32,670 nucleotides of DNA from Agriterribacter humi (GTDB lineage Bacteria > Bacteroidota > Bacteroidia > Chitinophagales > Chitinophagaceae). The DNA lies in assembly GCF_009192765.1 (NCBI RefSeq), contig NZ_VOHQ01000023.1, forward strand, positions 1 to 32,670, in the 5' to 3' direction. Position 1 is the first letter of the stretch; the number at the start of each line of letters is the position of its first letter. The position numbers and the translations under genes were made by a program. Shown here piece after piece: positions 1-7,770 of this stretch. Under the pieces are notes generated by a model. The model saw nothing but the letters and a program-made list of their open reading frames with translations, was not told the DNA's origin and ran no database searches.

Positions 1-40
1 TTCATGTCATGCCACATGTATTTCAATCCAACCAGCCAAT
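1..40. repeat. Repeat copy A, resembling the 3' end of the neighbouring transposase
   Basis: This stretch aligns with 135-175, which contains the last codons of the transposase (minus strand) and the bases just after its stop. On the minus strand copy A ends with codons for a Trp-Leu pair and a TGA in the same place (WLD-stop against DWLY-stop in copy B). Similarity is lost beyond about position 43. It may be the tail of a second, deleted transposase copy or a duplicated element end. It touches the window edge, so its full extent is unknown. Confidence 0.5.
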
Positions 41-64
41 AGCATTTTAATTAATGCTGTATTC

Positions 65-79
65 CATCCCAAAGGGATG
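65..79. repeat. Short palindrome CATCCC-AAA-GGGATG
   Basis: A perfect 6-bp stem with a 3-base AAA loop, lying between repeat copies A and B downstream of the transposase remnant. Its design (short GC-rich stem, loop beginning AA) matches the palindrome at 113-129. Short palindromes beside Y1 transposases of the REP-associated type are typically the DNA handled by the enzyme, but that role is inferred here from position only. Confidence 0.5.
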
Positions 80-112
80 CAAGGTTTATAATATACACAA
101 ACAGAAAAACTG

Positions 113-129
113 CGACCCCAACGGGGTCG
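113..129. repeat. Short palindrome CGACCCC-AAC-GGGGTCG
   Basis: A perfect 7-bp stem with a 3-base AAC loop, 28 bases beyond the stop codon of the split transposase. It is the second of two similar hairpins inside the segment bracketed by repeat copies A and B. It is a candidate REP-like substrate of the transposase family. It has no T-run on either strand, so it is unlikely to be a terminator. Confidence 0.5.
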
Positions 130-134
130 AACAC

Positions 135-175
135 TTCAATGTCATGTTATATGCATTTCAATACAGCCAGTCAAA
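135..175. repeat. Repeat copy B, overlapping the transposase 3' end
   Basis: Counterpart of repeat copy A (1-40). It spans the last five codons and stop of the transposase on the minus strand plus about 23 bases beyond. About four fifths of the positions match copy A by eye with one single-base gap. Copies A and B bracket the two palindromes at 65-79 and 113-129. Confidence 0.5.
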
Positions 176-638
176 CAAATGCTGCTCTTCGTGCGGTATT
201 TCAAATTTCTTCAGAAATGTGATGTACTCTTCTTTAAATGTTTTCTTCCGGTGATGCTCCTTCTGATTCATAATATACCGGATGACATTATCAAGATGTG
301 AATGACTGTATGAAAAAGCCCCAAAACCCTGCCTACCGCAGGCAGGCTCCCTGCCAGTTGAATTTGGATTTTGTAAATCCATTTTCATTAATAAATTCAT
401 TCGTGGACTTTTTTGCCTCCCTTACCAGGTCAGATAAACAACAAGTGGGTTTCATGCCCATCAGGATATGAATGTGATCCGGCATACCGTTAATGGCGAG
501 TAATTTCTGGTCTTTATTACGAATGATGCCTGTAGTATACTGGTACAACCGTTCTTCCCATAATGATTGTATTAATGCCTGCCGGTGCTTTACAGCAAAT
601 ACAACCTGGATGTACATTTGCGAAAATGTCCCTGCCAT
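158..638 (-). pseudogene. REP-associated tyrosine transposase (Y1/HUH, IS200-like), frameshifted
   Basis: The N-terminal piece (638 down to about 350) starts MAGTFSQMYIQVVFAVKHRQ and carries the HUH metal-binding motif in GMPDHIHIL. The C-terminal piece (about 331 down to 158) continues GFGAFSYSHS and carries the likely catalytic Tyr in VIRYIMNQ, ending DWLY. Joined, they give roughly 150 residues, the usual length of REP-associated Y1 transposases, which nick single-stranded DNA at hairpins. The reading frame breaks inside the conserved WQ-x-GFGAF stretch, where an insertion of about 19-22 bases contains a palindrome and an in-frame TAG. HUH motif and Tyr therefore sit in different frames and the gene should be inactive unless frameshifting occurs. 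No clear Shine-Dalgarno sequence is seen. There are short palindromes on both sides, as expected for this family. Confidence 0.85.
328..346. repeat. Palindromic insertion that breaks the transposase frame
   Basis: CCTGCCT-ACCGC-AGGCAGG forms a 7-bp perfect stem with a 5-base loop. A third arm, CCTGCC at 350-355, allows an alternative hairpin with 341-346. On the minus strand the heptamer GGCAGGG occurs at both edges of the inserted segment, so the insertion may carry a short target duplication. A related sequence (TGCC-TAAAG-GGCAGGCAGG) occurs in the repeat-rich spacer near 23222-23240. Confidence 0.6.
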
Positions 639-746
639 ATAGTGTGTTTTAGGTTAACAACTATACTAAGGTAAAAAATATGAATTAATCTCTTTATGTA
701 CTTTATGGACTTATCTTTCTACTGTGTTTCTATGTTCCTACTGTGT

Positions 747-949
747 CTATGTGTTCGTTTTTATTTCTTAACACATAGGATCATAGAGCATGTAGGTTCA
801 CATTTGATTCGCGCCGGGGTCTTCATCAAAAGCCATTGCGGGTAGCCATGAGACCCTGGCGCTGAGAAAATCTATTGCTAAAAATTAAATGATTTTCCTA
901 TTTGCCGGGGTCTCACCCTTCTCACAATTACCTGGCTGTGAAGACCCCG
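747..949. repeat. Nested inverted repeats in the 639-1002 spacer
   Basis: No gene is seen between the transposase remnant and the TlpA-like gene. The spacer holds CTATGTGTT (747-755) paired with AACACATAG (770-778), a 9-bp perfect inverted repeat. It also holds CGGGGTCTTCA (815-825) paired exactly with TGAAGACCCCG (939-949). Inside the latter, 848-860 (CATGAGACCCTGG) is nearly complementary to 904-916. The two inner and two outer arms are variants of one GGGGTCTnC word. None has a T-run, so they look like repeat-element arms rather than terminators. Confidence 0.5.
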
Positions 950-1002
950 TCGGGAAGAAGAGATAAGAACCTAAAGGGGTGCGTAGTTTCCATTATGCAT
1001 TT

Positions 1003-2493
1003 TCACTGTACATACTTCTCTATCTGCTGGTATAATTTCTTTTTTTCGGAAGGACGGTAAGCATCAAATTCAACGATATAGCCGGAGCGGCTGATGACAA
1101 CATACAAAGGAAGCGCGTATCCCCTGCCCTGCCAGAATATCCGGGATAAATCCTTTACCAGCTTTTCATTTGCCCTGATATGGCTGCCGCGGAGATTAAA
1201 ATATTTGATCAGTTCCTTCCACTCTGTTTCATGCAATTGTTTGTCAACAGAAATGAAAAGATGTTCCACACCCTTCGATTTCAAAAACCGGTCCAGATCG
1301 TTCTCATGATCAAACTGGTCTTTACAGGTAATGCACCATGTTGCCCAAAATTCAATGAAAACGGCTTTCCCCAAAAAAGGTTTCATCAGTTGTTTAAACG
1401 AATCTATAGCCGCGTAACCCGGTATCAGTTTTTGCTCAGCAGTAAAATCGCCTTTCACTTTATTGTACCAGGCATTTGCTTTTTCTAATAACGGTTCAAG
1501 ATAGGAAGTATAGAGGCTTTGCGGGTAGCGCTTCTTAAAGTCAGTAGAAAATTTGACCAGCTCCGCATAATTCTTTTCCCTGCTCAGCTCTGTAAATAAT
1601 ATACCCGCCTCCATATATTCGGCCACATCCGGCGAAAGATTATTCTGTATGGTTTGAAAGGTTTCTCTCATTCCGGAAGCCCAGCCGGGAGCAGTTACCG
1701 CTTTATTATTGCTTCTGATCCATTGAATATACCCGTTAATATAATTGCCTGCATACAAATTAAAGCCACCATTATATCCGAAGGTTTGCAGCGCTGCCAC
1801 ATTGTTAACGGGATATTGCTTATACAACTTCTCCCACAACACGGCAAAATCTGCGGGAAATACAGGTTTAAACTGGGGATGATCATTGGAAAGCCGGGTC
1901 AATGCAAATTTTCCGGATATGATCTCCGAAATAACGGAAGCATGATAATAATCTAAGTTCAGTTGCATGAAGTCCATGAATGCTTTATCTATCTTCTTCT
2001 CATCATATAATATTTTAAATACTTTAAGGCGAACTTTTTTATCATCCGTTACATGTCTTTCCAGCAAAGCCGCGGTGGTATCTCTTTTATAACGCGATAC
2101 CAGGTTGCCGGGATAGGTGAGTTCCATTGAGGTGAATATTTCCTGCCCGCCCTCATTGTTCCCTGCTATGCTAACCGGTTTTTCTATATTACTTTCATCA
2201 ATGGATACCCGAAGATGATCACCGGGCTGTACAAATAAACGAATAACCCGTTGCATGATGCGGATGTGCACAAAACCGGTTTGCGTTTCCTTCAGTGTAA
2301 TATTGTAATTTCCGTTGGTGAGGGTATCCTCCCGTACAGCGCCCCAGAAAACGATATGATTCACCGGCAACGTGAAAGCAAGAGCGCCTTCCTTTTCATT
2401 TTTAACCCGGAGTTCAATAGTGGCAGCAACTTCCTCCGCTACCACGGGCGTTAATAAGGATAAGAACAGGAACAGAAAAAAGAATCGCTTCAT
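1003..2493 (-). CDS. Secreted TlpA/ResA-like thioredoxin-fold protein with long N-terminal region
   Basis: A 496-residue protein starting MKRFFFLFLFLSLLTPVVA, a clear signal peptide; an upstream TTG three codons earlier is less likely than this ATG. The C-terminal part (about 365-496) is a thioredoxin fold with FIEFWATWCITC, giving a CxxC redox pair at about Cys387 and Cys390. The first 350 residues are a divergent alpha-rich region with an N-terminal beta part, as in the large TlpA-like proteins of Bacteroidota. Members of the wider family reduce disulfides or assist cytochrome c maturation on the periplasmic side, but the substrate of this subtype is unknown. The start lies 41 bases after the stop of lysA on the same strand, so co-transcription is possible. 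No obvious terminator follows. Confidence 0.85.
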   Translation of the reverse strand: MKRFFFLFLFLSLLTPVVAEEVAATIELRVKNEKEGALAFTLPVNHIVFWGAVREDTLTNGNYNITLKETQTGFVHIRIMQRVIRLFVQPGDHLRVSIDESNIEKPVSIAGNNEGGQEIFTSMELTYPGNLVSRYKRDTTAALLERHVTDDKKVRLKVFKILYDEKKIDKAFMDFMQLNLDYYHASVISEIISGKFALTRLSNDHPQFKPVFPADFAVLWEKLYKQYPVNNVAALQTFGYNGGFNLYAGNYINGYIQWIRSNNKAVTAPGWASGMRETFQTIQNNLSPDVAEYMEAGILFTELSREKNYAELVKFSTDFKKRYPQSLYTSYLEPLLEKANAWYNKVKGDFTAEQKLIPGYAAIDSFKQLMKPFLGKAVFIEFWATWCITCKDQFDHENDLDRFLKSKGVEHLFISVDKQLHETEWKELIKYFNLRGSHIRANEKLVKDLSRIFWQGRGYALPLYVVISRSGYIVEFDAYRPSEKKKLYQQIEKYVQ

Positions 2494-2534
2494 TACAAAC
2501 AAATTACAGGGTTGACGGTTAGCCTAAATATACA

Positions 2535-3752
2535 TTAATCCGCCGGCACTACCTGCGTGGCCAATATATCTTCAAGTGTATCGCGCCGCCTGATTAAACT
2601 GGACTTATTATCCTTTACCAGTACTTCCGCGGGTTTGAATCTCGAATTATAATTAGACGCCATTTCAAACCCATAAGCGCCGGCATTATAAAATACAAGG
2701 TAGTCATCTTCGCGTATCTCAGCAACCATCCGGTCTTCCGCAAAATTGTCTGTTTCACAAATATTGCCTACTATATTATAACGGTGTAGTGCAGCCGTAG
2801 CATTGGATATATTTTCTATATGATGATAGGAGCCGTAGAACATAGGCCGTATCAAATGATTGAGCCCGCTGTTCACCCCCGCAAAAGTGGTGTCGCCTGA
2901 TTGTTTTAATACATTTACCTGCACAATAAAATAACCCGCCTCACTTACTAAAAATTTCCCCGGCTCAAACCAAATTTGCAGTTTTCGGTTATACCGTTTT
3001 TCAATTGCCTCAAATTCGGCTTTCACTTTCTTCCCCAATAATGTTATATCGGTTCCTTCTTCGCCGGGTGCATAAGGTACTTTAAATCCTCCGCCCAGGT
3101 CAATTACTTCCAGCTCCGGAAAATGCGGGATCAGCTCAAACAATACTTCAATCCCCCTGGCAAATACTTCCACATCTTTAATTTCACTGCCGGTATGAAT
3201 ATGGAGTGTACGGATATGCAGGTTCTTTTCTTTCATCAACTGAATCACCTTACCGGTATCTTCTATAGGAATACCGAATTTACTTTTATTGTGACCGGTT
3301 GAAATTTTGAGGTTGCCCCCGGCCATGATATTGGGACGTAAACGGATGCCCACAGGATAGCTATGCCCGTATTTGTCGCCAAACTTACGGAGGTTGGAAA
3401 GGCTGTCTATATTTACGTGCACGCCCAGCGATACAGCTTTTTCAATTTCGCTGAATGCAATATTATTAGAGGTATACAAAACCTGTTGGGGGCTGAAGCC
3501 TGCCATAAGGGCCAATTGCACTTCGTTTACCGAACTGCAGTCGGCATTACAACCAATACTTTTAATATGTTTGAGCACACTGATATTGGTAAGCGCTTTA
3601 CAGGCGTAAAAAAATGCAGTATTGGTCTCCGTAAAAGCTTGCTGTAAGCGGCGGTATTGTTCGGTTATTCTTTCAGCGTGATATACATACAAAGGCGTGC
3701 CGAATTCGCCTGCTATTTTCAATAGTTGCTGATGCGTTAAAACCTGGGACAT
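2535..3752 (-). CDS. lysA: Diaminopimelate decarboxylase
   Basis: Pyridoxal-phosphate enzyme that decarboxylates meso-diaminopimelate to L-lysine in the cytoplasm, the last step of lysine synthesis. The fold-type III alanine-racemase-like barrel shows the PLP lysine in FFYACKALTN (about Lys52), the phosphate loop LGGGFKVPY, HTGSEI, EPGKFLV, a CETDNF motif contributing the substrate-binding Cys from the partner subunit, and the Tyr in YNAGAYGFEMASNYNSR. The ATG giving MSQVLTHQQLL is chosen, for 405 residues; the frame is open for 28 more codons upstream, but that extension has no family resemblance. An AAAGGA stretch lies about 13 bases before the chosen start. A TlpA-like gene follows on the same strand. 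Ornithine decarboxylase relatives are less likely given the motif set. Confidence 0.92.
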   Translation of the reverse strand: MSQVLTHQQLLKIAGEFGTPLYVYHAERITEQYRRLQQAFTETNTAFFYACKALTNISVLKHIKSIGCNADCSSVNEVQLALMAGFSPQQVLYTSNNIAFSEIEKAVSLGVHVNIDSLSNLRKFGDKYGHSYPVGIRLRPNIMAGGNLKISTGHNKSKFGIPIEDTGKVIQLMKEKNLHIRTLHIHTGSEIKDVEVFARGIEVLFELIPHFPELEVIDLGGGFKVPYAPGEEGTDITLLGKKVKAEFEAIEKRYNRKLQIWFEPGKFLVSEAGYFIVQVNVLKQSGDTTFAGVNSGLNHLIRPMFYGSYHHIENISNATAALHRYNIVGNICETDNFAEDRMVAEIREDDYLVFYNAGAYGFEMASNYNSRFKPAEVLVKDNKSSLIRRRDTLEDILATQVVPAD

Positions 3753-3981
3753 AATAATTTGAATTCCTTTGGCTCTTATCCTGTAAAAAGGCGAATACTG
3801 AAAGCGGGAAGAATGAAACAGGTTATTTCTCACCACTATACTTTCACGCTACCTTTTATTTAGGGTGAAAAATATTTTTGCCAGCGAAATTACAGCAATA
3901 GCGCTAAAGCGGGAAATAGATTTGTGGGGGTTGTTCAATAACTGCCCTATCTATTTTTTCGATGCCACAAATGCCCAAGCG

Positions 3982-4148
3982 ATCAGCAATCAGCGGTCAG
4001 CTATCAGCAAAGCATACTAACGATCAGCTAAATCCTTCTCACTTCACCCATTCACCTTTCACCATTCACCTCTCACCTTTCACCTCTCACTATTCACAAT
4101 TCACCTCTCCTCCCGAGCTATCAGCGTTCAGCCATCAGCTATCAGCTA
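3982..4148. repeat. Compound heptamer arrays (TCAGCnn and TCACnnn) in the spacer upstream of lysA
   Basis: TCAGC occurs at 3983, 3990, 3997 and 4004, exactly 7 bases apart, and again at 4121, 4128, 4135 and 4142. Between them TCAC occurs at 4052, 4059, 4066, 4073, 4080, 4087, 4094 and 4101, again exactly 7 apart, so the order is TCAGC array, TCAC array, TCAGC array. Looser TCAC words continue to about 4206. The 3837-4262 spacer otherwise shows no gene; a small open frame across the array is an artefact of the period. Confidence 0.8.
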
Positions 4149-4262
4149 AATTATACTAACGACAAGCTATCTCTTCTTTCACTCATCCCTCACTACTCAC
4201 TCACCCATACCCCAGTTCCGGCTACAAGCCTTACACTGTATTCGCATCTCAAATTTAAAATC

Positions 4263-5147
4263 TCAAATCTCTAATCCCACCCCCCAGCTTCTTTCAAAGA
4301 CCAATCCCGGGGCCAAACAGTTGATCCCTTCTTTCTCTGTTAGCTGCTGGTTGCTGTTTACCGGATCGGCAATACCACACCAGGGTTCTATACAAACAAA
4401 TCCGGCGTCTTTTGCCGCCCATATGCCGAGGTATGGAAATCCCGGAAAATGAAATTCAATTCCTTTGTGGTGTCTGGATGACCGTAAACGCACTGTATCC
4501 GACCGGAGGTTCTTGAAAACGATCGCATCCCGGTAAAAAAGTTCCTTCCGCAACGGAAGCTTACTGGTATTCAGTAAAAACGGTTCCGCATCGGTTTCAA
4601 TTAACCCTTCCGCCGAAATGGGCCATCGGCCGGTGTTTTCAGTTTTATTAAATTCAAGATAATAGTCATCATAATCCGTTCCCTCAACAAGGGGCACTTT
4701 AAAAGCCGGATGCCCGCCCACGGAAAAATACATATCGCTGTTCCCGGAATTTTTTACCCTGTACGTAACCGTTAACCGGTCTTGCTGTAAAAGGTATACA
4801 ATATCAAAACCAAACTCAAAAGGGAATTTTTGCAGGGTACCGGCATTGCTGAGCAAACTGAAACCGATGGAAGAAGTTGTTTGTTCAGTAACGGTAAATT
4901 CCATGTCCCTCGCAAAACCATGCCTGGCCAAATGGTAGGCTTTGTCCTTATAATAATAGGTATCGTTTTTTAATGTTCCAATTATGGGAAATAACACGGG
5001 AGAATGTTTGCCCCAGAATGCAGGATCACCGCTCCACATGTATTCCAATTTTTCTTTTTTATTATACAGGCTCACCAGTTCGGCGCCTTTTGCCTGTACC
5101 GCAATGCGGAGATGATCATTTTGGATAGTATACCTACTGTCTTGCAT
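4263..5147 (-). CDS. Aldose 1-epimerase (galactose mutarotase-like) family protein
   Basis: A 294-residue cytoplasmic protein (no signal peptide) of the galactose mutarotase-like fold, in the LacX-type subgroup. It is predicted to interconvert alpha and beta anomers of an aldose or aldose phosphate. Characteristic stretches are PVLFPIIGTL, the His in RHGFARD, GGHPAFKVPL with the second His, and CIEPWCGIADP with the catalytic Glu near the C-terminus. The length matches the family. The start is an ATG followed by QDSRYTIQNDHLRI, typical of the group. It is flanked by gene-poor spacers on both sides, and the next gene upstream (WbqC-like) is 228 bases away, so an operon is not evident. The exact sugar cannot be told from sequence. 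Confidence 0.88.
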   Translation of the reverse strand: MQDSRYTIQNDHLRIAVQAKGAELVSLYNKKEKLEYMWSGDPAFWGKHSPVLFPIIGTLKNDTYYYKDKAYHLARHGFARDMEFTVTEQTTSSIGFSLLSNAGTLQKFPFEFGFDIVYLLQQDRLTVTYRVKNSGNSDMYFSVGGHPAFKVPLVEGTDYDDYYLEFNKTENTGRWPISAEGLIETDAEPFLLNTSKLPLRKELFYRDAIVFKNLRSDTVRLRSSRHHKGIEFHFPGFPYLGIWAAKDAGFVCIEPWCGIADPVNSNQQLTEKEGINCLAPGLVFERSWGVGLEI

Positions 5148-5375
5148 TATAAATTATTTGATTAAACAAAGAAGGGAAATTTCCAGAAGTATAAAGTTCA
5201 GTACTTATGTGCTGTTATGGTTTTAAAAGAGGGAATTTTTATTTTGCCGGCACCGGAACCATAATGTGGCTGATGTGGCGACGCTCCGTTCATCTTTCTT
5301 ACCGCTATTAAGCAGTAAACACCGTAGCCACCCGTTGTAAACCCCATCAATAGCCGAAATTGCCGGAAAAATTGT

Positions 5376-5993
5376 TTACTCCTTCAGCAAGCGGGCAGCA
5401 TCGGGTCCTTCACAAAATAAAAGATCTATAATACTGAGGTTGGACTTAAAACCCAGGCGATCCTCAAAAACCTGCTTATATGCCGGGCAGCTTCCGGCAA
5501 AGGATTCAAAGTTTTTCGGAAGTACTTTGCCTCTCATGTCCAGGAACTCCCCGGGCGGATAATCTTTTTGCCAGGTTTCTGTAAAGCCGATTTCCACATC
5601 AACCCTTAATTTTTTAATGGTCCAATGCAAAAGATCAAGGTTCCAGTCCCAAAGCCAATCGTATTTCGCATGATAAAAAACCTCCATATCATCTTTATAA
5701 AACTCAAACCAGGGCGACCGGTTATAGGCAGAAACAATGGACCGCCAGTGAAGGATCTGCCAGCGATGACTGTTGTCAATTTTTACCTCCCTGATCATCT
5801 TGTCTGAATGTCGTCCGCCTTCCACCGGAATGCTCAAATGAAGTAAACCATTAGCTCCGGCAATAATACAGCGGTTGCGAAAACTCATTTTTTGCCAGGC
5901 TTCATATTGTTCAATTTTGAAATACCTGAACTTTATTGAATTTTTATATTCAATAACAGGTGCAAAATATTGTAAATCAGATACTATAGTCAC
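5376..5993 (-). CDS. WbqC-like family protein
   Basis: A 205-residue protein that matches the WbqC-like family through DLQYFAPVIEY near the start, the basic FRNRCIIAGANG segment, LSIPVEGGRHSDK, and the HWRSIVSAYNRSPWFEFY core. The family is named for a gene in O-antigen clusters and is widespread in Bacteroidota; its biochemical role is not settled. The start is a GTG (the first codon of MTIVSDLQYF as translated), because no ATG lies between it and an in-frame TAA 12 bases upstream. The protein is cytoplasmic by appearance. The 5148-5375 spacer downstream contains no gene that I can support. Confidence 0.85.
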   Translation of the reverse strand: MTIVSDLQYFAPVIEYKNSIKFRYFKIEQYEAWQKMSFRNRCIIAGANGLLHLSIPVEGGRHSDKMIREVKIDNSHRWQILHWRSIVSAYNRSPWFEFYKDDMEVFYHAKYDWLWDWNLDLLHWTIKKLRVDVEIGFTETWQKDYPPGEFLDMRGKVLPKNFESFAGSCPAYKQVFEDRLGFKSNLSIIDLLFCEGPDAARLLKE

Positions 5994-6286
5994 AGTATAT
6001 ATAAATTAATACTTTGAAATACCCCTAAAACCAAAACTACCAAAATTGACCTGTTTTATGTCTGTTTTATTAACAATTTAATATCAGTTATCAACATTCA
6101 ATATGTTGGTTATTAATACTTAACGAATATATTTTATATCTAAAAAAATTAGTCATCTAAAAATCGGTGTTTTGACAAAATTACAGGTTCTAAAACTAAT
6201 CTTTTTAGTTGTGCATTTTGGAATGTTTAACGCTATTTTTTCTGCAACATCTAAGCAACCGCTTATCTTGCACCCTATTTTTGCAT

Positions 6287-6745
6287 ATGAATAAAAATAC
6301 CGGCTACTTCTTTCTGTGCCTTGCCGCGGCGCTTGCTTTTACATCCTGCAGAGAAATCATTGCCCCGGAATATGTTGACGTAGAAAATATGGAGATCAAT
6401 GCCAGCAGTCTGACCAATACCACCCTTTCGGCAAATGTGAAGTTGTATAATCCCAACAAATCAAATCTTACTTTCAAATCGGGAAGCTTAGATATTTATG
6501 TTGACAACAGGTTGCTGGGACATACGGAATTGGACACTACCATTCACATCAGCCGACTGGATACATTTCATATACCCGTTCTGGTTCATGTAAATTTTAG
6601 CAATGTAATAGGCAATGCCCTGTCGCTGGCTTTGAAGGATTCTGTTTTATTAAGACTGGAAGGAAAAATGAGAGTGGGACGGTCAGGGGTATTTATAACC
6701 CGCCCGGTTTTTTACGAAAACAAAGAAAAATTGCAATTGTTCTAA
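6287..6745 (+). CDS. LEA/WHy-type lipoprotein
   Basis: A 152-residue predicted lipoprotein. MNKNTGYFFLCLAAALAFTSC ends in a lipobox with Cys21 as the acylated residue. The mature part resembles the WHy (water stress and hypersensitive response) domain of LEA type 2 proteins: NTTLSANVKLYNPNKS followed by LTFKSGSLDIYVDNRLLGH and a second strand set ending in LEGKMRVG. Bacterial members are small envelope proteins of unclear function. The ATG at 6287 is chosen because an open upstream extension would put the signal peptide 26 residues inside. The gene stands alone on the plus strand, with a hairpin 20 bases after its stop. Upstream, 5994-6286 is A/T-rich and holds no gene. Confidence 0.8.
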   Translation: MNKNTGYFFLCLAAALAFTSCREIIAPEYVDVENMEINASSLTNTTLSANVKLYNPNKSNLTFKSGSLDIYVDNRLLGHTELDTTIHISRLDTFHIPVLVHVNFSNVIGNALSLALKDSVLLRLEGKMRVGRSGVFITRPVFYENKEKLQLF

Positions 6746-6766
6746 AATAGTGCGGAAAGAAAAAGA

Positions 6767-6805
6767 AAAGCTCCCGAATCATTAGGATAGAGGATCAGGA
6801 GCTTT
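6767..6805. terminator. Hairpin AAAGCTCC/GGAGCTTT after the LEA lipoprotein
   Basis: An 8-bp perfect stem (6767-6774 with 6798-6805) around a 23-base loop, 21 bases beyond the stop of the lipoprotein gene. The T-rich side follows the stem only on the minus strand, where it is interrupted by C's; on the plus strand the stem is followed by only a weak run. It could serve as a bidirectional terminator. The long loop lowers confidence. Confidence 0.5.
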
Positions 6806-6838
6806 CATAGGATGTTCATTCAATGGATAACTGGATTC

Positions 6839-6957
6839 GGTTTTTACATTGGATCCTGGACTTTTTGGTTTTTCATGATGGACGATTGGACTTTTGGTTT
6901 TTCACCTGGACGATTGGATAATTTGGTTTTTACAATGGATCTGGATATTGGTTTTTC
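6839..6957. repeat. Imperfect tandem array with GGTTTTT word, unit about 28 bp
   Basis: GGTTTTT starts at 6839, 6867, 6896, 6925 and 6950, so five copies lie 25-29 bases apart. Between them are variants of GGAnnnTTGGA. An open frame runs through on the plus strand, but its composition (Phe/Trp/Asp-rich, no domain) looks like a by-product of the repeat. It lies just after the terminator hairpin of the lipoprotein gene. Confidence 0.6.
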
Positions 6958-6960
6958 ACA

Positions 6961-7386
6961 GAATAAATCTTTCTATTTCATTGATAAGGTTTGTAACGAT
7001 TTAATTGTGTTAACCACATTTAAACTTGCGTCAGGTATATAACGCAGCACTGCATATAAATTGCATTCTATTCTGCCTTTTTTGGACAAACAGGATTAAT
7101 TTCATAAAATACTAAGTACTTCTACGTAACAATATACCTTTCAAACGTTTGCATTAATTTAAAGCAATGTTGTTTTATTGCGAAGCATCTCCGGGTAATT
7201 CCAGGTCACTCTTGTAAGTCATTGACATACATCAATTATAAGCGGTATGCTTTTCAGTCCGTATAATTAAACAAACGCATTTGCAATTTCCGGTTGTACT
7301 ATACCGGCATCGGCTATACGCAAGTCTCCGGCTTCGTATGCCATATGTTCTTCCGGGACTCCGTCCCGTCGCAAAGTATTAACGAT
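6961..7386. other. A/T-rich intergenic region, no gene seen
   Basis: Between the 28-bp array and the end of the PspC-like gene I see no supported gene, strong terminator or tRNA. The plus-strand open frame that begins at 7294 lies antisense to the PspC-like gene and has no recognisable domain. Confidence 0.5.
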
Positions 7387-7608
7387 CTAACTGTTCTTCA
7401 GCGGGTTTCTGCGCCGGTTCCAGATATAGTTGCGGATATTGACCCAAAAAGCAAGGAACATGTATATAATTATGGGAGAGCCCATGGTAAGGAGGGAGAT
7501 ATAAATAAAGTGTTTGCGGATGGTAGTATTGGCGATCCCCATTTTTTCGCCAATATAGGAGCAAACCCCAAACACCTGCCATTCAATAAAGTGCTTGAAC
7601 TTATTCAT
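7387..7608 (-). CDS. Short PspC-domain membrane protein
   Basis: A 73-residue protein matching the PspC domain: VFGVCSYIGEKMGI with the usual GVC(a/s)xxG signature, TTIRKHFIYISL, then one hydrophobic segment (about 38-58) ending in a basic tail RNYIWNRRRNPLKN. Stand-alone proteins of this size are frequent in Bacteroidota and are predicted inner-membrane proteins, related to the phage-shock PspC stress protein; the function of the short forms is not established. The ATG is preceded on the minus strand by TATAATTTAGCAGT, which resembles a -7 element placed close to the start. It is divergent from aconitase, with a shared 162-base upstream region. Confidence 0.75.
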   Translation of the reverse strand: MNKFKHFIEWQVFGVCSYIGEKMGIANTTIRKHFIYISLLTMGSPIIIYMFLAFWVNIRNYIWNRRRNPLKNS

Positions 7609-7650
7609 ACTGCTAAATTATAAAAAAATAATAACGGTAATGCAAATGCC

Positions 7651-7684
7651 TTGTTATGAAACTGACCTTTTTTCGATAATTTTG
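7651..7684 (+). promoter_or_regulatory. Candidate promoter of aconitase
   Basis: TAATTTTG at 7677-7684 fits the Bacteroidota -7 consensus TAnnTTTG. TTG at 7651-7653 is a possible -33 element with a 23-base spacer, at the long end of the usual range. The start codon of aconitase is 86 bases downstream. Assigned by motif only. Confidence 0.45.
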
Positions 7685-7770
7685 CCCAACTTTTTGATAG
7701 TCATTCATATACTCCCTTGTATATTTTATGCAGACTACAAACACGTCAACCACCTAAAAAACAGATACAT

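Noticed and set aside
6276-6283. TATTTTTG as -7 element of the LEA lipoprotein gene
   Set aside because: It matches the consensus but lies 3 bases before the ATG, so transcription would start at or inside the start codon.
6812-7042. 76-codon plus-strand open frame
   Set aside because: It runs through the 28-bp tandem array and is Phe/Trp/Asp-rich with no domain or signal.
7294-7623. 109-codon open frame on the plus strand
   Set aside because: It is antisense to the PspC-like gene, which has a recognisable domain and transmembrane segment; the plus frame has neither.
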